A stretch of DNA of 34,140 nucleotides from Bacteroidaceae bacterium. GTDB taxonomy: Bacteria > Bacteroidota > Bacteroidia > Bacteroidales > Bacteroidaceae. Made by a program: the position numbers and the translations under genes. The notes beneath the pieces are model-generated. The model did not search any database, was not told where the DNA came from, and saw nothing but the letters and a program-made list of their open reading frames with translations. Shown here one piece after another: positions 17,073 to 24,034 of the stretch. Location: positions 1 through 34,140 of the forward strand of contig JAFYMW010000069.1 in NCBI GenBank assembly GCA_017548165.1, given 5' to 3'. Position 1 is the first letter of the stretch. Each line of letters starts with the position of its first letter.

Positions 17073-17474
17073 TTATTCCGCCTTTTCATCCGTCAGCGGA
17101 GCATCCTCGGGATGCTGGGCATAGTACTCGTCCCACTGACGCTGCACCTCCTGCCAGTCCACAATCTCGCCCTCAGCCACGGCATCGGCCTGACGCAACT
17201 GCTCGTCGCGCAACCTCTTCTCGGCATGCCTCTGCTTCATGGCCTCGATGGTGGCCTCGTCCAGAATCTGTATGCGTCCCTTGCGAACACACTCGTCCAA
17301 ATCCTCTGGTCCGAAAGCCTTGCCCTGGATATTAAAATCTGCTATATTGAACTCGAAAGTTGTACGCAAGGTGTGTCGCACCATCTTCTGCTGAAACCTG
17401 GTTCCAGCCATCTTCCTGCGCAACAACTTGCCTATTATCTCTATCTCTCGTTGTGAAAACTTTTTTCTACCCAT
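17073..17474 (-). CDS. Conserved Bacteroidales hypothetical protein
   Basis: This 133-residue protein starts MGRKKFSQREIEIIGKLLRR, followed by a basic helix-rich segment. The middle reads FNIADFNIQGKAFGPEDLDE. The C-terminal third is charged and ends in an acidic tail (APLTDEKAE). The composition suggests a small helical, nucleic-acid-associated or regulatory cytoplasmic protein, but no domain is recognised. I recall similar sequences as unnamed proteins in Bacteroidales. It is the first gene of the minus-strand run that continues to the LOG gene, and it has a very good promoter 40 nt upstream. No function is claimed. Confidence 0.75.
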   Translation of the reverse strand: MGRKKFSQREIEIIGKLLRRKMAGTRFQQKMVRHTLRTTFEFNIADFNIQGKAFGPEDLDECVRKGRIQILDEATIEAMKQRHAEKRLRDEQLRQADAVAEGEIVDWQEVQRQWDEYYAQHPEDAPLTDEKAE

Positions 17475-17510
17475 ATATATGTGTTGTTATATTCAATATC
17501 ATATCAGCGA

Positions 17511-17542
17511 CAAAGATATAAATAAAAATGTGAAATCCCAAA
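17511..17542 (-). promoter_or_regulatory. Promoter of the hypothetical-nitroreductase-GH89-LOG run
   Basis: On the minus strand TTTG (17542-17539), a 20-nt spacer and TATCTTTG (17518-17511) match the Bacteroidota consensus at both boxes. The predicted leader is about 30 nt. Confidence 0.8.
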
Positions 17543-17685
17543 TAAACAATTGCCACATTGTCTGCACTAAGACAACGTATTGTTAAGGGCAAGACAATAC
17601 GGTGTCTGAACTCAAACAATAGTAAGTCCTCTATGCCACGCAAAATAAATGTGGTTAGTACTCGGAGAATACTGATTATTATTTG

Positions 17686-17693
17686 TATATTTG
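17686..17693 (+). promoter_or_regulatory. -7 box of the S46 peptidase promoter
   Basis: TATATTTG is a perfect TAnnTTTG match 26 nt before the ATG at 17720. No TTTG was found at the expected -33 distance. Confidence 0.6.
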
Positions 17694-17719
17694 CACACAT
17701 AAAATAAACTATATAAATA

Positions 17720-19882
17720 ATGTATAAATCTATGCGTAAATTTTTATTGACTTTGACAATGGTGATGTGCTCTATTGTGGCAAGTGCCGACGAGGGTATG
17801 TGGATGCTCTCGAACATCAATCCCAAGACTGCACAGAAGATGAAGGAATTGGGACTGACACTGACTCCCGAACAACTTTACAACCCTGAGGGTCGTAGCC
17901 TGAAAGATGCGGTAATTAACTTGGGTGATTTCTGCTCGGGTGTTGTGGTTTCGCCCGAAGGTTTGTTCTTTACCAACCACCATTGTGGCTATGGTGCCAT
18001 TCAGGCTCTGTCCACTCCTGAGGACGATATACTGAAGAATGGTTTCGTAGCAAAGAAACGTGAACAGGAACGTCCTGCCCGCGGACTCTATGTACGTTTC
18101 CTGGACAGAGTGGAGGATTGCACCGAGCGTGTCAATGAGGAACTCTCACGCCTTTATAAGGAAAAGGCCGGTGTGATGGATTCGGCACAGGTAGAAAGTG
18201 CTTACATTGATAGCATATGTATTGCGTTGGAGCGAGAGTTTATGTTTGAGAAGAGAAACAAGGGATTAGATTGTCGTGTGGCTTCGTACTATGGCGGCAA
18301 TGCTTTCTATGCCAACTTCTACAAGGTATACCATGACATACGTCTGGTATTCACCGCCACGGAGACCCTGGGTAAGTTTGGTGGCGACACCGACAACTGG
18401 ATGTGGCCTCGCCAAACCTGCGACTTCTCCATGTTCCGTATCTACGCCAAGCCCGACGGCACACCTGCCGAGTACAGCGAGGACAACGTTCCCCTGAAGA
18501 CTCCTGGGTATGCTCCCGTATCAATCAAAGGCTATGCTCCTGGCGACTATTGCATGACCATTGGTTATCCTGGCAGCACCGACCGTTATCTGTCCTCATG
18601 GGGTATAATTGAGCGTACCGAGGCAACAAACCAGGCCGTGATAGATGTGCGCACCGCCAAGCAGAATGTTTGGAAGCACTGGATGGACGAGGATCGTACC
18701 ATAGAGTTGAAATATTCAAGCAAATGGGCAAGCAGCAGCAACTATTGGAAGAACTCCATCGGTATGAACAAGGCAGTAAAAGACCTTGATGTCGTAGGCC
18801 AGAAGCAGCAGATAGAGGAGAATCTGCGTCAATGGTTCGCCAAGGACAAGGCACGAAAGGCTGAATATGGTTCGGTGCTTCCCACTTTGGAAAAGGCTTA
18901 TACCGAACGTAAGCACAAAATGGCACTGCTGACATATTTCAGCGAGACCTTCCTACGCGGTATAGAATTGCGCAACATTGCCAACCGTGTGGCACGCTTG
19001 CCCTATGATGCCAACGAAGAGGATGCCGCATTGTGTGTCAGCAACCTGAAGGCAATATATAAGGACTATGAGCCACGTGTTGACGAGGAAACAATGGGTA
19101 CTTTGTTGGAGAACTATCGCCAATGGTCAAAAGGAGAGCATCTGCCTGCTTTCTATACTTTGATAGATAGCAACTATGGTGGTTCCACCATGGCATATGC
19201 CAAGGATGTCTTTGCAAAGACATGCCTGCTCGACACCACTTGCGTGGCAAAGGTTATGGCCGACAGCACCTTGCGCGAAACAGATATGGCCATCAGCTAT
19301 ACCAACGACATTATGGAAGCCTACGCATCGCTCATTGCACAGGTGAGAAACACCATGCATGTAATTGATTTCAACGAGCGCTTGCTTACCAAGGCCATTA
19401 TGGAGATGGACAGCGAGAAGAGCCACTACTCCAATGCCAACATGACCATGCGTTTGTCCTATGGTTCTATCAAGGATTATACCGCAGGTGGTACACACTA
19501 CAACTATTTCACCAATAGCCAAAGCCTTCTGGACAAGATTGCCCAGCAGAAGGAGATTGCAGACTATGTTATGGAACCCGAGATAACAAAACTACTGAAG
19601 AAGGGCAAGTTTGGCAAGTACAAAGACAAAAAGACCAAGCAGATGCAACTCTGCTTCCTGAGCAACAACGACATCACTGGTGGCAATAGTGGTTCGCCAA
19701 TGTTCGACGGCAATGGCCATGTCATCGGTCTGGCTTTCGACGGCAACTGGGAGGCTATGGCTGGCGACATCAGCTTCGATCCTGCTCTTCAGCGTTGCAT
19801 TGGTGTTGACATCCGCTTTGTTCTATGGATTATCGACCGTTGGGGCGGTGGCAAGAACATTATCAAGGAGTTGGGATTGTAA
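17720..19882 (+). CDS. S46-family dipeptidyl-peptidase, DPP7-type
   Basis: This exported serine exopeptidase releases dipeptides from N-termini. The 720-residue protein begins with a signal peptide (hydrophobic 8-22, ASA then DEGMWM, a common S46 mature start). The chymotrypsin-like catalytic His is in LFFTNHHCGYGAIQ (about 87-88) and the Ser657 nucleophile is in GGNSGSP. Exactly 18 residues after it, Gly675 occupies the S1-pocket position that is Gly in P. gingivalis DPP7 and Arg in the acid-specific DPP11. This predicts preference for hydrophobic P1 residues. The start could be 17720 or the ATG at 17732; both keep the signal peptide. Such enzymes feed peptide-fermenting Bacteroidales. Sense-oriented heptamer repeats begin 6 nt after the stop. 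Confidence 0.93.
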   Translation: MYKSMRKFLLTLTMVMCSIVASADEGMWMLSNINPKTAQKMKELGLTLTPEQLYNPEGRSLKDAVINLGDFCSGVVVSPEGLFFTNHHCGYGAIQALSTPEDDILKNGFVAKKREQERPARGLYVRFLDRVEDCTERVNEELSRLYKEKAGVMDSAQVESAYIDSICIALEREFMFEKRNKGLDCRVASYYGGNAFYANFYKVYHDIRLVFTATETLGKFGGDTDNWMWPRQTCDFSMFRIYAKPDGTPAEYSEDNVPLKTPGYAPVSIKGYAPGDYCMTIGYPGSTDRYLSSWGIIERTEATNQAVIDVRTAKQNVWKHWMDEDRTIELKYSSKWASSSNYWKNSIGMNKAVKDLDVVGQKQQIEENLRQWFAKDKARKAEYGSVLPTLEKAYTERKHKMALLTYFSETFLRGIELRNIANRVARLPYDANEEDAALCVSNLKAIYKDYEPRVDEETMGTLLENYRQWSKGEHLPAFYTLIDSNYGGSTMAYAKDVFAKTCLLDTTCVAKVMADSTLRETDMAISYTNDIMEAYASLIAQVRNTMHVIDFNERLLTKAIMEMDSEKSHYSNANMTMRLSYGSIKDYTAGGTHYNYFTNSQSLLDKIAQQKEIADYVMEPEITKLLKKGKFGKYKDKKTKQMQLCFLSNNDITGGNSGSPMFDGNGHVIGLAFDGNWEAMAGDISFDPALQRCIGVDIRFVLWIIDRWGGGKNIIKELGL

Positions 19883-19887
19883 TTAAA

Positions 19888-20044
19888 GGTGAAAACGGGA
19901 AACGGACTTGCGAAGCTTGATGAGCGAAACGCGAATAAAACTGCGAGCGGAAGCAGGCTTGACGATGGTCAAAACTGAAAACTGCCGCTCTTGGCGTTGA
20001 CCATCTGTTTCGTTTCACGTTTTTTGATTTCAGTTCTCCGTTTT
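19888..20044. repeat. Heptamer-bounded inverted-repeat spacer between S46 peptidase and hydroxyacid dehydrogenase
   Basis: The left arm, GGTGAAAACGGGAAACGG (19888-19905), starts just after the peptidase stop. The right arm (20011-20044; CGTTTCACG through CTCCGTTTT) runs in the opposite orientation and abuts the next ATG. Inside, GATGGTCAA (19964-19972) pairs with TTGACCATC (19997-20005) and GAGCGG (19945-19950) with CCGCTC (19985-19990). The whole 162-bp gap can fold as one long imperfect hairpin. No separate gene is present. Confidence 0.7.
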
Positions 20045-21007
20045 ATGAAGATAGTCATTCTGGATGCCTATACCGCCAATCCTGGCGATTTGTCGTGGAA
20101 GAGTTTAGAGGCTCTTGGCGATGTTGAGATTTACGAGCGTACTGCGCCTGAGGATGTTTTGTGTCGTGCCGATGGTGCCGAGGCAGTGTTGGTAAACAAA
20201 GTAAAGATGACCCGCGAGGTGATAGAATGCCTGCCAGCTCTGCGCTATATCGGTGTGTTGGCAACGGGCTACAACGTTGTTGACTTGCAAGCAGCAAAGG
20301 AGCGTGACATCGTAGTCACCAATGTACCAGCATATAGTAGCATGTCGGTGGCACAAATGGTGTTTGCCCATCTGCTTAATATAACAAACGAGGTGGCGCA
20401 CTATTCCTATGAGGTGGCTCGTGGCAAATGGGCTTCATCAAAAGACTTCTGCTTCTACGACTCTACCTTGACAGAACTGGAGGGACGAACTATGGGCATT
20501 GTGGGTCTTGGAAATATCGGTATGGCAGTGGCTCGCATTGCTTTGACCTTTGGCATGAAGGTTGTAGCTTTCACGAGTAAGCCAGCAGATGATTTAAAGG
20601 CCTTGGAGATAGAAAAAATCTCGTCGTACGAGGAACTGTTCTCACTCTCGGATGTGCTCTCGCTTCATTGTCCTTTGACCGATGATACTCTACATCTGGT
20701 TAATGCCGAGCGCCTGGCATTGATGAAACCCTCGTCGATACTGATAAATACAGGTCGTGGTCCATTGGTTGATGAGCAGGCCTTGGCAGATGCCCTAAAT
20801 GGTGGCAAGATTCGTGCCGCTGCCTTGGATGTACTCGCCGAAGAACCACCTATGGCTGGCAATCCTTTACTGAAGATACCAAATTGTTTCATCACTCCAC
20901 ATATCGCTTGGGCCACCAAGGAGGCAAGAACGAGGTTACTCGAAGTTGCCATAAAGAACGTAGAGGCCTATATACAAGGGAAAGCTATTAATGTGGTAAA
21001 TGTTTAA
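20045..21007 (+). CDS. D-2-hydroxyacid dehydrogenase (glycerate/hydroxypyruvate reductase-like)
   Basis: This is a 320-residue NAD(P)-dependent oxidoreductase that interconverts 2-keto acids and D-2-hydroxy acids in the cytoplasm. The Rossmann motif is GIVGLGNIGMAVAR. The catalytic Arg is in TGRGPLV, the Glu in VLAEEPP and the His in TPHIAWA. The N-terminal substrate domain and overall size are standard. The ATG at 20045 (MKIVILDAYTANPGDL) is chosen because upstream in-frame sequence is only translated repeat. The closest known relatives in my judgement are glycerate dehydrogenases, but the exact substrate is not certain. The stop codon TAA lies inside a heptamer unit, GTTTAAC at 21002-21008. 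Confidence 0.92.
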   Translation: MKIVILDAYTANPGDLSWKSLEALGDVEIYERTAPEDVLCRADGAEAVLVNKVKMTREVIECLPALRYIGVLATGYNVVDLQAAKERDIVVTNVPAYSSMSVAQMVFAHLLNITNEVAHYSYEVARGKWASSKDFCFYDSTLTELEGRTMGIVGLGNIGMAVARIALTFGMKVVAFTSKPADDLKALEIEKISSYEELFSLSDVLSLHCPLTDDTLHLVNAERLALMKPSSILINTGRGPLVDEQALADALNGGKIRAAALDVLAEEPPMAGNPLLKIPNCFITPHIAWATKEARTRLLEVAIKNVEAYIQGKAINVVNV

Positions 21008-21154
21008 CGATGAACGTCAGAGATTAGCGAATAGGAATTAAGTTTCTAACACGCTTTGCTGTCTTTACTTTGTCTTGTCTACCCCCCAAGATTATCAGCG
21101 AGTTCATCAAGTAAAGTAAGTCGGTTAATCCCTGTTTTCCCTTTTCCGTTAAAA
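21002..21154. repeat. Heptamer-bounded spacer between hydroxyacid dehydrogenase and HAD hydrolase
   Basis: Sense units GTTTAAC, GATGAAC, GTCAGA, GATTAGC and GAATAGG run from 21002 to 21035 and include the upstream stop codon. Opposite-oriented units GTTTTCC, CTTTTCC and GTTAAAA lie at 21134-21154, two nt before the next ATG. Inverted pairs inside are GATGAAC (21009-21015) with GTTCATC (21102-21108) and CTTTACTT (21063-21070) with AAGTAAAG (21109-21116). TTACTTTG (21065-21072) could be a -7 box for the HAD gene. Confidence 0.6.
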
Positions 21155-21156
21155 AA

Positions 21157-21864
21157 ATGAAATACAAAGATATTTTTCTCGACTTCGACGACACGCTATA
21201 CGACACTCACGGCAATGCCGACATAGCGTTGAGAGAACTTTACGACGATTTCGAATTGTTCAAGCATTTCGATAAGTTCGATGATTTCCATACTCCCTAT
21301 TGGCAGACCAATGTCGAGCTATGGAGACAGTATGCCAATGCTGAGATCACACGCGACACGCTTATTCTGGAGCGTTTCCGTCGCCCACTCAGTTTGGGAC
21401 ATGGTTTGGAAGATGTCAGTGCAGAATTTTGTCTGAAGGTAAGCGACCACTTCCTGAACCTTTGTGCCGACAAACCCGGAGTGATAGAAGGTGCACATGA
21501 GGTGGTGGAGTATCTAAGGTCGCGAAGATATAGGTTGCATATGTGCAGCAATGGTTTTCATGAGGTGCAGTATCGCAAACTCAAATCGTGCGGTATGCTG
21601 AACAGCTTCGACACCATAGTACTATCGGAAGATGCTGGTGCCAACAAGCCTTCAAAGGTTTTCTTCGATTATGCCTTCAGCGCAACAGGAGCATTACCCG
21701 AGAGCACCTTAATGATTGGCGACAATTTCCAGACAGACATCCTCGGCGCCAAGGGGGTAGGTCTTGATGTCATGTGGTTCAATCCCCATCCCGAAGAGAA
21801 CAAGGCAACTGAACCTGTGAACTACGAGATTCGAGACCTCCGCGATATGCTCCAGATACTTTGA
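21157..21864 (+). CDS. HAD hydrolase, YjjG-like nucleotidase family
   Basis: This 235-residue cytoplasmic HAD-superfamily phosphatase shows all four motifs: DFDDTLYD (nucleophile Asp9, acid Asp11), MCSNGFHEVQYRKL, the motif III Lys in ANKPSKVFF, and IGDNFQTDILGAKGVG. The helical cap inserted after motif I and the sequence pattern fit the YjjG/TIGR02254 group, which dephosphorylates non-canonical pyrimidine nucleoside monophosphates. The precise substrate is inference from family. The start codon at 21157 follows a repeat arm. A hairpin at 21892-21919 probably ends the transcript. Confidence 0.9.
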   Translation: MKYKDIFLDFDDTLYDTHGNADIALRELYDDFELFKHFDKFDDFHTPYWQTNVELWRQYANAEITRDTLILERFRRPLSLGHGLEDVSAEFCLKVSDHFLNLCADKPGVIEGAHEVVEYLRSRRYRLHMCSNGFHEVQYRKLKSCGMLNSFDTIVLSEDAGANKPSKVFFDYAFSATGALPESTLMIGDNFQTDILGAKGVGLDVMWFNPHPEENKATEPVNYEIRDLRDMLQIL

Positions 21865-21888
21865 CAATACAACTATTTACCATAATCT

Positions 21889-22160
21889 ATGCAGAAACAG
21901 GCCATTGAGCCTGTTTCTGTGTTGGACGAATCTGGCACTATCGGTGCCAACAAGTGCTGGATGGAATGGACCGTTCCTGCTGGTCAGGCAGAGGCTCGCT
22001 CCTTCATAATTTCCTTTGACAATGCAACGGGCATATCCGACATTATACCGTAACAAAGGAGAGCAGAATAGACCTTATCTATAATATAGGTGGCCAGCGT
22101 CTGAATAAGCCTCAAAAGGGCCTGAACATCATTGGCAAAAAGAAGGTAATAATTAAATAA
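21889..22160 (+). pseudogene. Frameshifted C-terminal remnant of a secreted or surface protein
   Basis: Frame 1 reads MQKQAIEPVSVLDESGTIGA and on to FDNATGISDI before running into a stop at 22051-22053. Two bases later the homology resumes in another frame: TVTKESRIDLIYN, then IGGQRLNKPQKGLNIIGKKK and VIIK with TAA at 22158-22160. Removing the two bases AT at 22045-22046 restores one frame through DITVTKESRID. The end (YNxxGQRxNKPQKGxNIxxGKKxxIK) is the common C-terminal tail of secreted Prevotella proteins and resembles a type IX secretion sorting tail. The fragment lacks any N-terminal domain or signal peptide, so it is a truncated, frameshifted relic. The start at 21889 overlaps the hairpin of the previous gene and is probably not original. 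Confidence 0.75.
21892..21919 (+). terminator. Hairpin after the HAD hydrolase gene
   Basis: A perfect 11-bp inverted repeat, CAGAAACAGGC and GCCTGTTTCTG, encloses the loop CATTGA. It lies 28 nt after the HAD stop. The following TGTTGG is a poor T-run, so efficiency is uncertain. Confidence 0.55.
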
Positions 22161-22169
22161 AAAAATACG

Positions 22170-22354
22170 ATGAAGCAGAAATATTTATCACCAAACGACA
22201 AAATTGCTTGAAATAGACACATGTTGCATTATTGCAATTTCAGAAATACATGTAGATATTAACAACAAGGAAACCGTGGATGCCGATGCTTCACTTTCTC
22301 GTGAAGAAAAATCTTCCACCGGTAGTATCTGGGGGGGGCAGACTGGTAGAACAA
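22170..22354 (+). pseudogene. Frameshifted small Prevotella-type gene (MKxKYxxP...SIWG)
   Basis: An ATG at 22170 gives MKQKYLSPNDK and then a stop at 22209. The +1 frame continues plausibly as LEIDTCCIIAISEIHV, then ETVDADASLSREEKSSTGS and IWGG. Short proteins starting MKxKYxxPxxxxxxxE and ending near an IWG motif are, from memory, common in Prevotella, with no known function. The IWG codons enter a run of eight G (22331-22338). With six G the frame would end SIWGADW and stop, which matches the usual style of ending. Two lesions are therefore likely: one near 22203 and one in the G-run. The G-run could also be a variable tract. Confidence 0.6.
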
Positions 22355-22359
22355 TTATA

Positions 22360-22409
22360 ATCCCCAATCGGTCATTAGTGCATAACAGTCTAATGAACCG
22401 ATTGGGGAT
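22360..22409. terminator. Large inverted repeat downstream of the decayed genes
   Basis: ATCCCCAATCGG then TCATTAG (22360-22378) pairs with CTAATGAACCGATTGGGGAT (22390-22409), leaving one bulged base. The loop is 11 nt. It precedes a second hairpin with a T-run. Confidence 0.55.
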
Positions 22410-22415
22410 AAAGGA

Positions 22416-22470
22416 AATAAGGGTACCCTGTCAGCTATTGCTCTAGGGTACGCTTATTCTATTTTTTTTT
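22416..22470 (+). terminator. Strong rho-independent terminator
   Basis: AATAAGGGTACCCT (22416-22429) pairs with AGGGTACGCTTATT (22445-22458) with a single mismatch. A nine-T run follows at 22462-22470, then seven G (22471-22477). It ends the plus-strand transcript facing the convergent queF gene. Confidence 0.8.
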
Positions 22471-22489
22471 GGGGGGGCGAACATCCCAT

Positions 22490-22942
22490 CTATCTCTTCA
22501 TCAATCGTTCTATTGCCATCTGTTCGTATTTGGTGCCGGGACGACCATAATTGGCATAGGGGTATATGGAGATACCGCCACGTGGAAGGAAGATGCCTGT
22601 GACCTCAATGTACTTGGGGTCCATAAGGCGGATGAGATCCTTCATAATAATGTTGACACAGTCCTCGTGGAAAGCGCCATGATTGCGAAAGCTAAAGAGG
22701 TAGAGCTTAAGACTCTTGCTTTCAACCATCTTGATATCGGGGATGTAGCAGATGCGTATCTCCGCAAAATCGGGTTGACCAGTTATGGGACACAGACTGG
22801 TGAACTCGGGACAGTTAAATTGTACCCAGTAATCGTGTTCGGGGTGCTTGTTGTCGAAGGCTTCAAGTACTTCTGGAGCATAGTCTTGACGATATTGGGT
22901 GGTATTACCCAACAGAGTCAGTTGGTCTTGTAATTCAGACAT
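22490..22942 (-). CDS. queF: NADPH-dependent 7-cyano-7-deazaguanine reductase (QueF)
   Basis: QueF reduces preQ0 to preQ1 in the cytoplasm during synthesis of the tRNA nucleoside queuosine. The 150-residue length is the short, YkvM-like (type I) form. The active site is [14 protein letters not shown] with nucleophile Cys51 and Asp58. The QueF motif is [14 protein letters not shown] (73-86), and the helix with [10 protein letters not shown] follows. The gene lies 50 nt downstream of a YhhQ-type transporter gene on the same strand, so preQ0/preQ1 supply and reduction are joined in one operon. The queC, queD and queE genes are not in this window. It ends with TAG. Confidence 0.96.
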   Translation of the reverse strand: MSELQDQLTLLGNTTQYRQDYAPEVLEAFDNKHPEHDYWVQFNCPEFTSLCPITGQPDFAEIRICYIPDIKMVESKSLKLYLFSFRNHGAFHEDCVNIIMKDLIRLMDPKYIEVTGIFLPRGGISIYPYANYGRPGTKYEQMAIERLMKR

Positions 22943-22992
22943 ATTATTTTTTGTTTTAATGCAGTCTCCCCCTCCTATTGCTCATCGTTAAT

Positions 22993-23673
22993 TCACTTCC
23001 AGAATTTGAAAAAATTATAGGATATATTTTCATCAAAGACATCGGTGCCTTCCATGGTTTTCAGTTTATTAACAACGCGTATGGTAATGGGAAGCGCTAT
23101 TACCTCGTACATGGACTTCAAGATAATCTGTGTAAGCATCAGCATGAACAAATCTGGCAAAGCAATAAGTCCACCGAAGGCAATAGGAAAAAAGATGATG
23201 GAGTCTACTGTTTCACCAGCAAAAGTAGAAAGCACGGCACGCAAAGAGAAATGCCTTCCCTTGTGCGCCACCTTCATCTTGCTCATGGTATATGCGTTGG
23301 TAAACGAGCCGAACAAGAATGCCAATAGACTGGCAAGCACTATTCGGGGTGTCAACCCGAAGATGAAATTGAAATGCTCCTCACCATCCCAATACGGTGC
23401 TGCAGGAAGGGCTACAGCCAAGAGTCCCACAGCCGCCACAAAGAAGTTCATAGCAAAACCCGTCCAAATAACGAGTGTGATTCTGCGGAATCCCCACACT
23501 TCGGCAATGCAATCGTTGATAATGTAGGAGATGGGAAAAACCAGCATTCCTGCTGTGATGGTGGTGATACCGAAAAAATCGAGAACCTTTGTCTCAAGGA
23601 GATTTGCTGTTATAAGGCAGACAACAAAAACTACTGCCAACAGCATAAACAATACTGATACTTGTTGTTTCAT
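22993..23673 (-). CDS. YhhQ-type queuosine precursor transporter (VUT family)
   Basis: This 226-residue integral membrane protein has about six hydrophobic segments. Signature stretches of the VUT/DUF165 (COG1738) family are ITANLLETKVLDFFG, AGMLVFPISYIINDCIAEVWG, ASLLAFLFGSFTNAYTMSKM and FAGETVDSIIFFPIAFGG. Members import queuosine precursors such as preQ0 or preQ1 across the inner membrane. Linkage to queF, 50 nt downstream, supports that role here. Just after its TGA stop a degenerate sense-oriented heptamer-like stretch (TTAACGATGAGC) appears. The leader of about 100 nt contains a candidate preQ1 riboswitch. Confidence 0.92.
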   Translation of the reverse strand: MKQQVSVLFMLLAVVFVVCLITANLLETKVLDFFGITTITAGMLVFPISYIINDCIAEVWGFRRITLVIWTGFAMNFFVAAVGLLAVALPAAPYWDGEEHFNFIFGLTPRIVLASLLAFLFGSFTNAYTMSKMKVAHKGRHFSLRAVLSTFAGETVDSIIFFPIAFGGLIALPDLFMLMLTQIILKSMYEVIALPITIRVVNKLKTMEGTDVFDENISYNFFKFWK

Positions 23674-23675
23674 AT

Positions 23676-23710
23676 TTCCTGTTTTTTACGTGGTGTTCTG
23701 GAATACACGT
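23676..23710 (-). promoter_or_regulatory. Candidate preQ1-I-like riboswitch (H-type pseudoknot) in the yhhQ leader
   Basis: On the minus strand stem P1 is ACGTG (23710-23706) with CACGT (23692-23688). The 13-nt loop TATTCCAGAACAC contains TTCC, which can pair with GGAA just after an A-rich tail (AAAAAACA). That gives P1, a 2-nt loop, P2, a 7-nt loop with AAC, P1' and an 8-nt A-rich loop, the layout of class I preQ1 riboswitches. The P2 3' strand covers the AGGA in front of the ATG. The sequence match to the published consensus is only partial, so this is a hypothesis. Confidence 0.42.
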
Positions 23711-23783
23711 TGGAGGAATTAGGGTGGATATATTCTTAGCTCGTAGTTCAACACCCACAGTTTTTCAAAAAACATTCCGTCGG

Positions 23784-23814
23784 CAAATGTACGGCAAAGT
23801 TTTGGATTTGACAA
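23784..23814 (-). promoter_or_regulatory. Promoter of the yhhQ-queF operon
   Basis: On the minus strand CTTG (23815-23812) is followed by a 20-nt spacer and TACATTTG (23791-23784), a perfect -7 box. The predicted leader is about 100 nt, longer than for other genes in the window. Confidence 0.7.
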
Positions 23815-23861
23815 GAGTTTGGATAGTTAATAATGGCCCTTAATTTTAATGTTTCGTGCGC

Positions 23862-23979
23862 AAAAATGCATTTTTTAGTATTTTTGTGCCAAAAATGATG
23901 AATAAATTGTACAAATTAACTAATTTTGTGCCGGCAAATTAAACCTTCCAAGGTAAACTTGTCTAAAAAACGATATCGT
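23862..23979. promoter_or_regulatory. Palindrome-rich control region upstream of the acyl-CoA ligase gene
   Basis: Four dyads lie in this gap: AAAAATGCATTTTT (23862-23875), TTTTTG-TGC-CAAAAA (23881-23895), ACCTTCCAAGGT (23943-23954) and ACGATATCGT (23970-23979). Two perfect TAnnTTTG boxes point toward the ligase gene, TATTTTTG (23879-23886) and TAATTTTG (23921-23928). The dyads may be operators, but no cognate regulator was identified. Confidence 0.4.
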
Positions 23980-24034
23980 CAGGAAGCGGTATCACGATTT
24001 GGTATATGTTGTCAATATAATACTTAATATATAT

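Noticed and set aside
19991-20044. 18-residue N-terminal extension of the hydroxyacid dehydrogenase
   Set aside because: It is translated repeat and hairpin sequence; the family N-terminus begins at MKIVILDAYT (20045).
22204-22446. 80-codon open frame as an intact gene
   Set aside because: It lacks its own proper start, is the second half of a frameshifted small gene and runs into terminator hairpins.
23720-23765. tRNA-like or attachment-site-like GTTCAA segment in the yhhQ leader
   Set aside because: It cannot be folded into a cloverleaf and no integrase or duplicated end was seen.
23999-24034. 12-residue extension of the acyl-CoA ligase from TTG
   Set aside because: It is AT-rich leader sequence; the ATG at 24035 gives the expected N-terminus.
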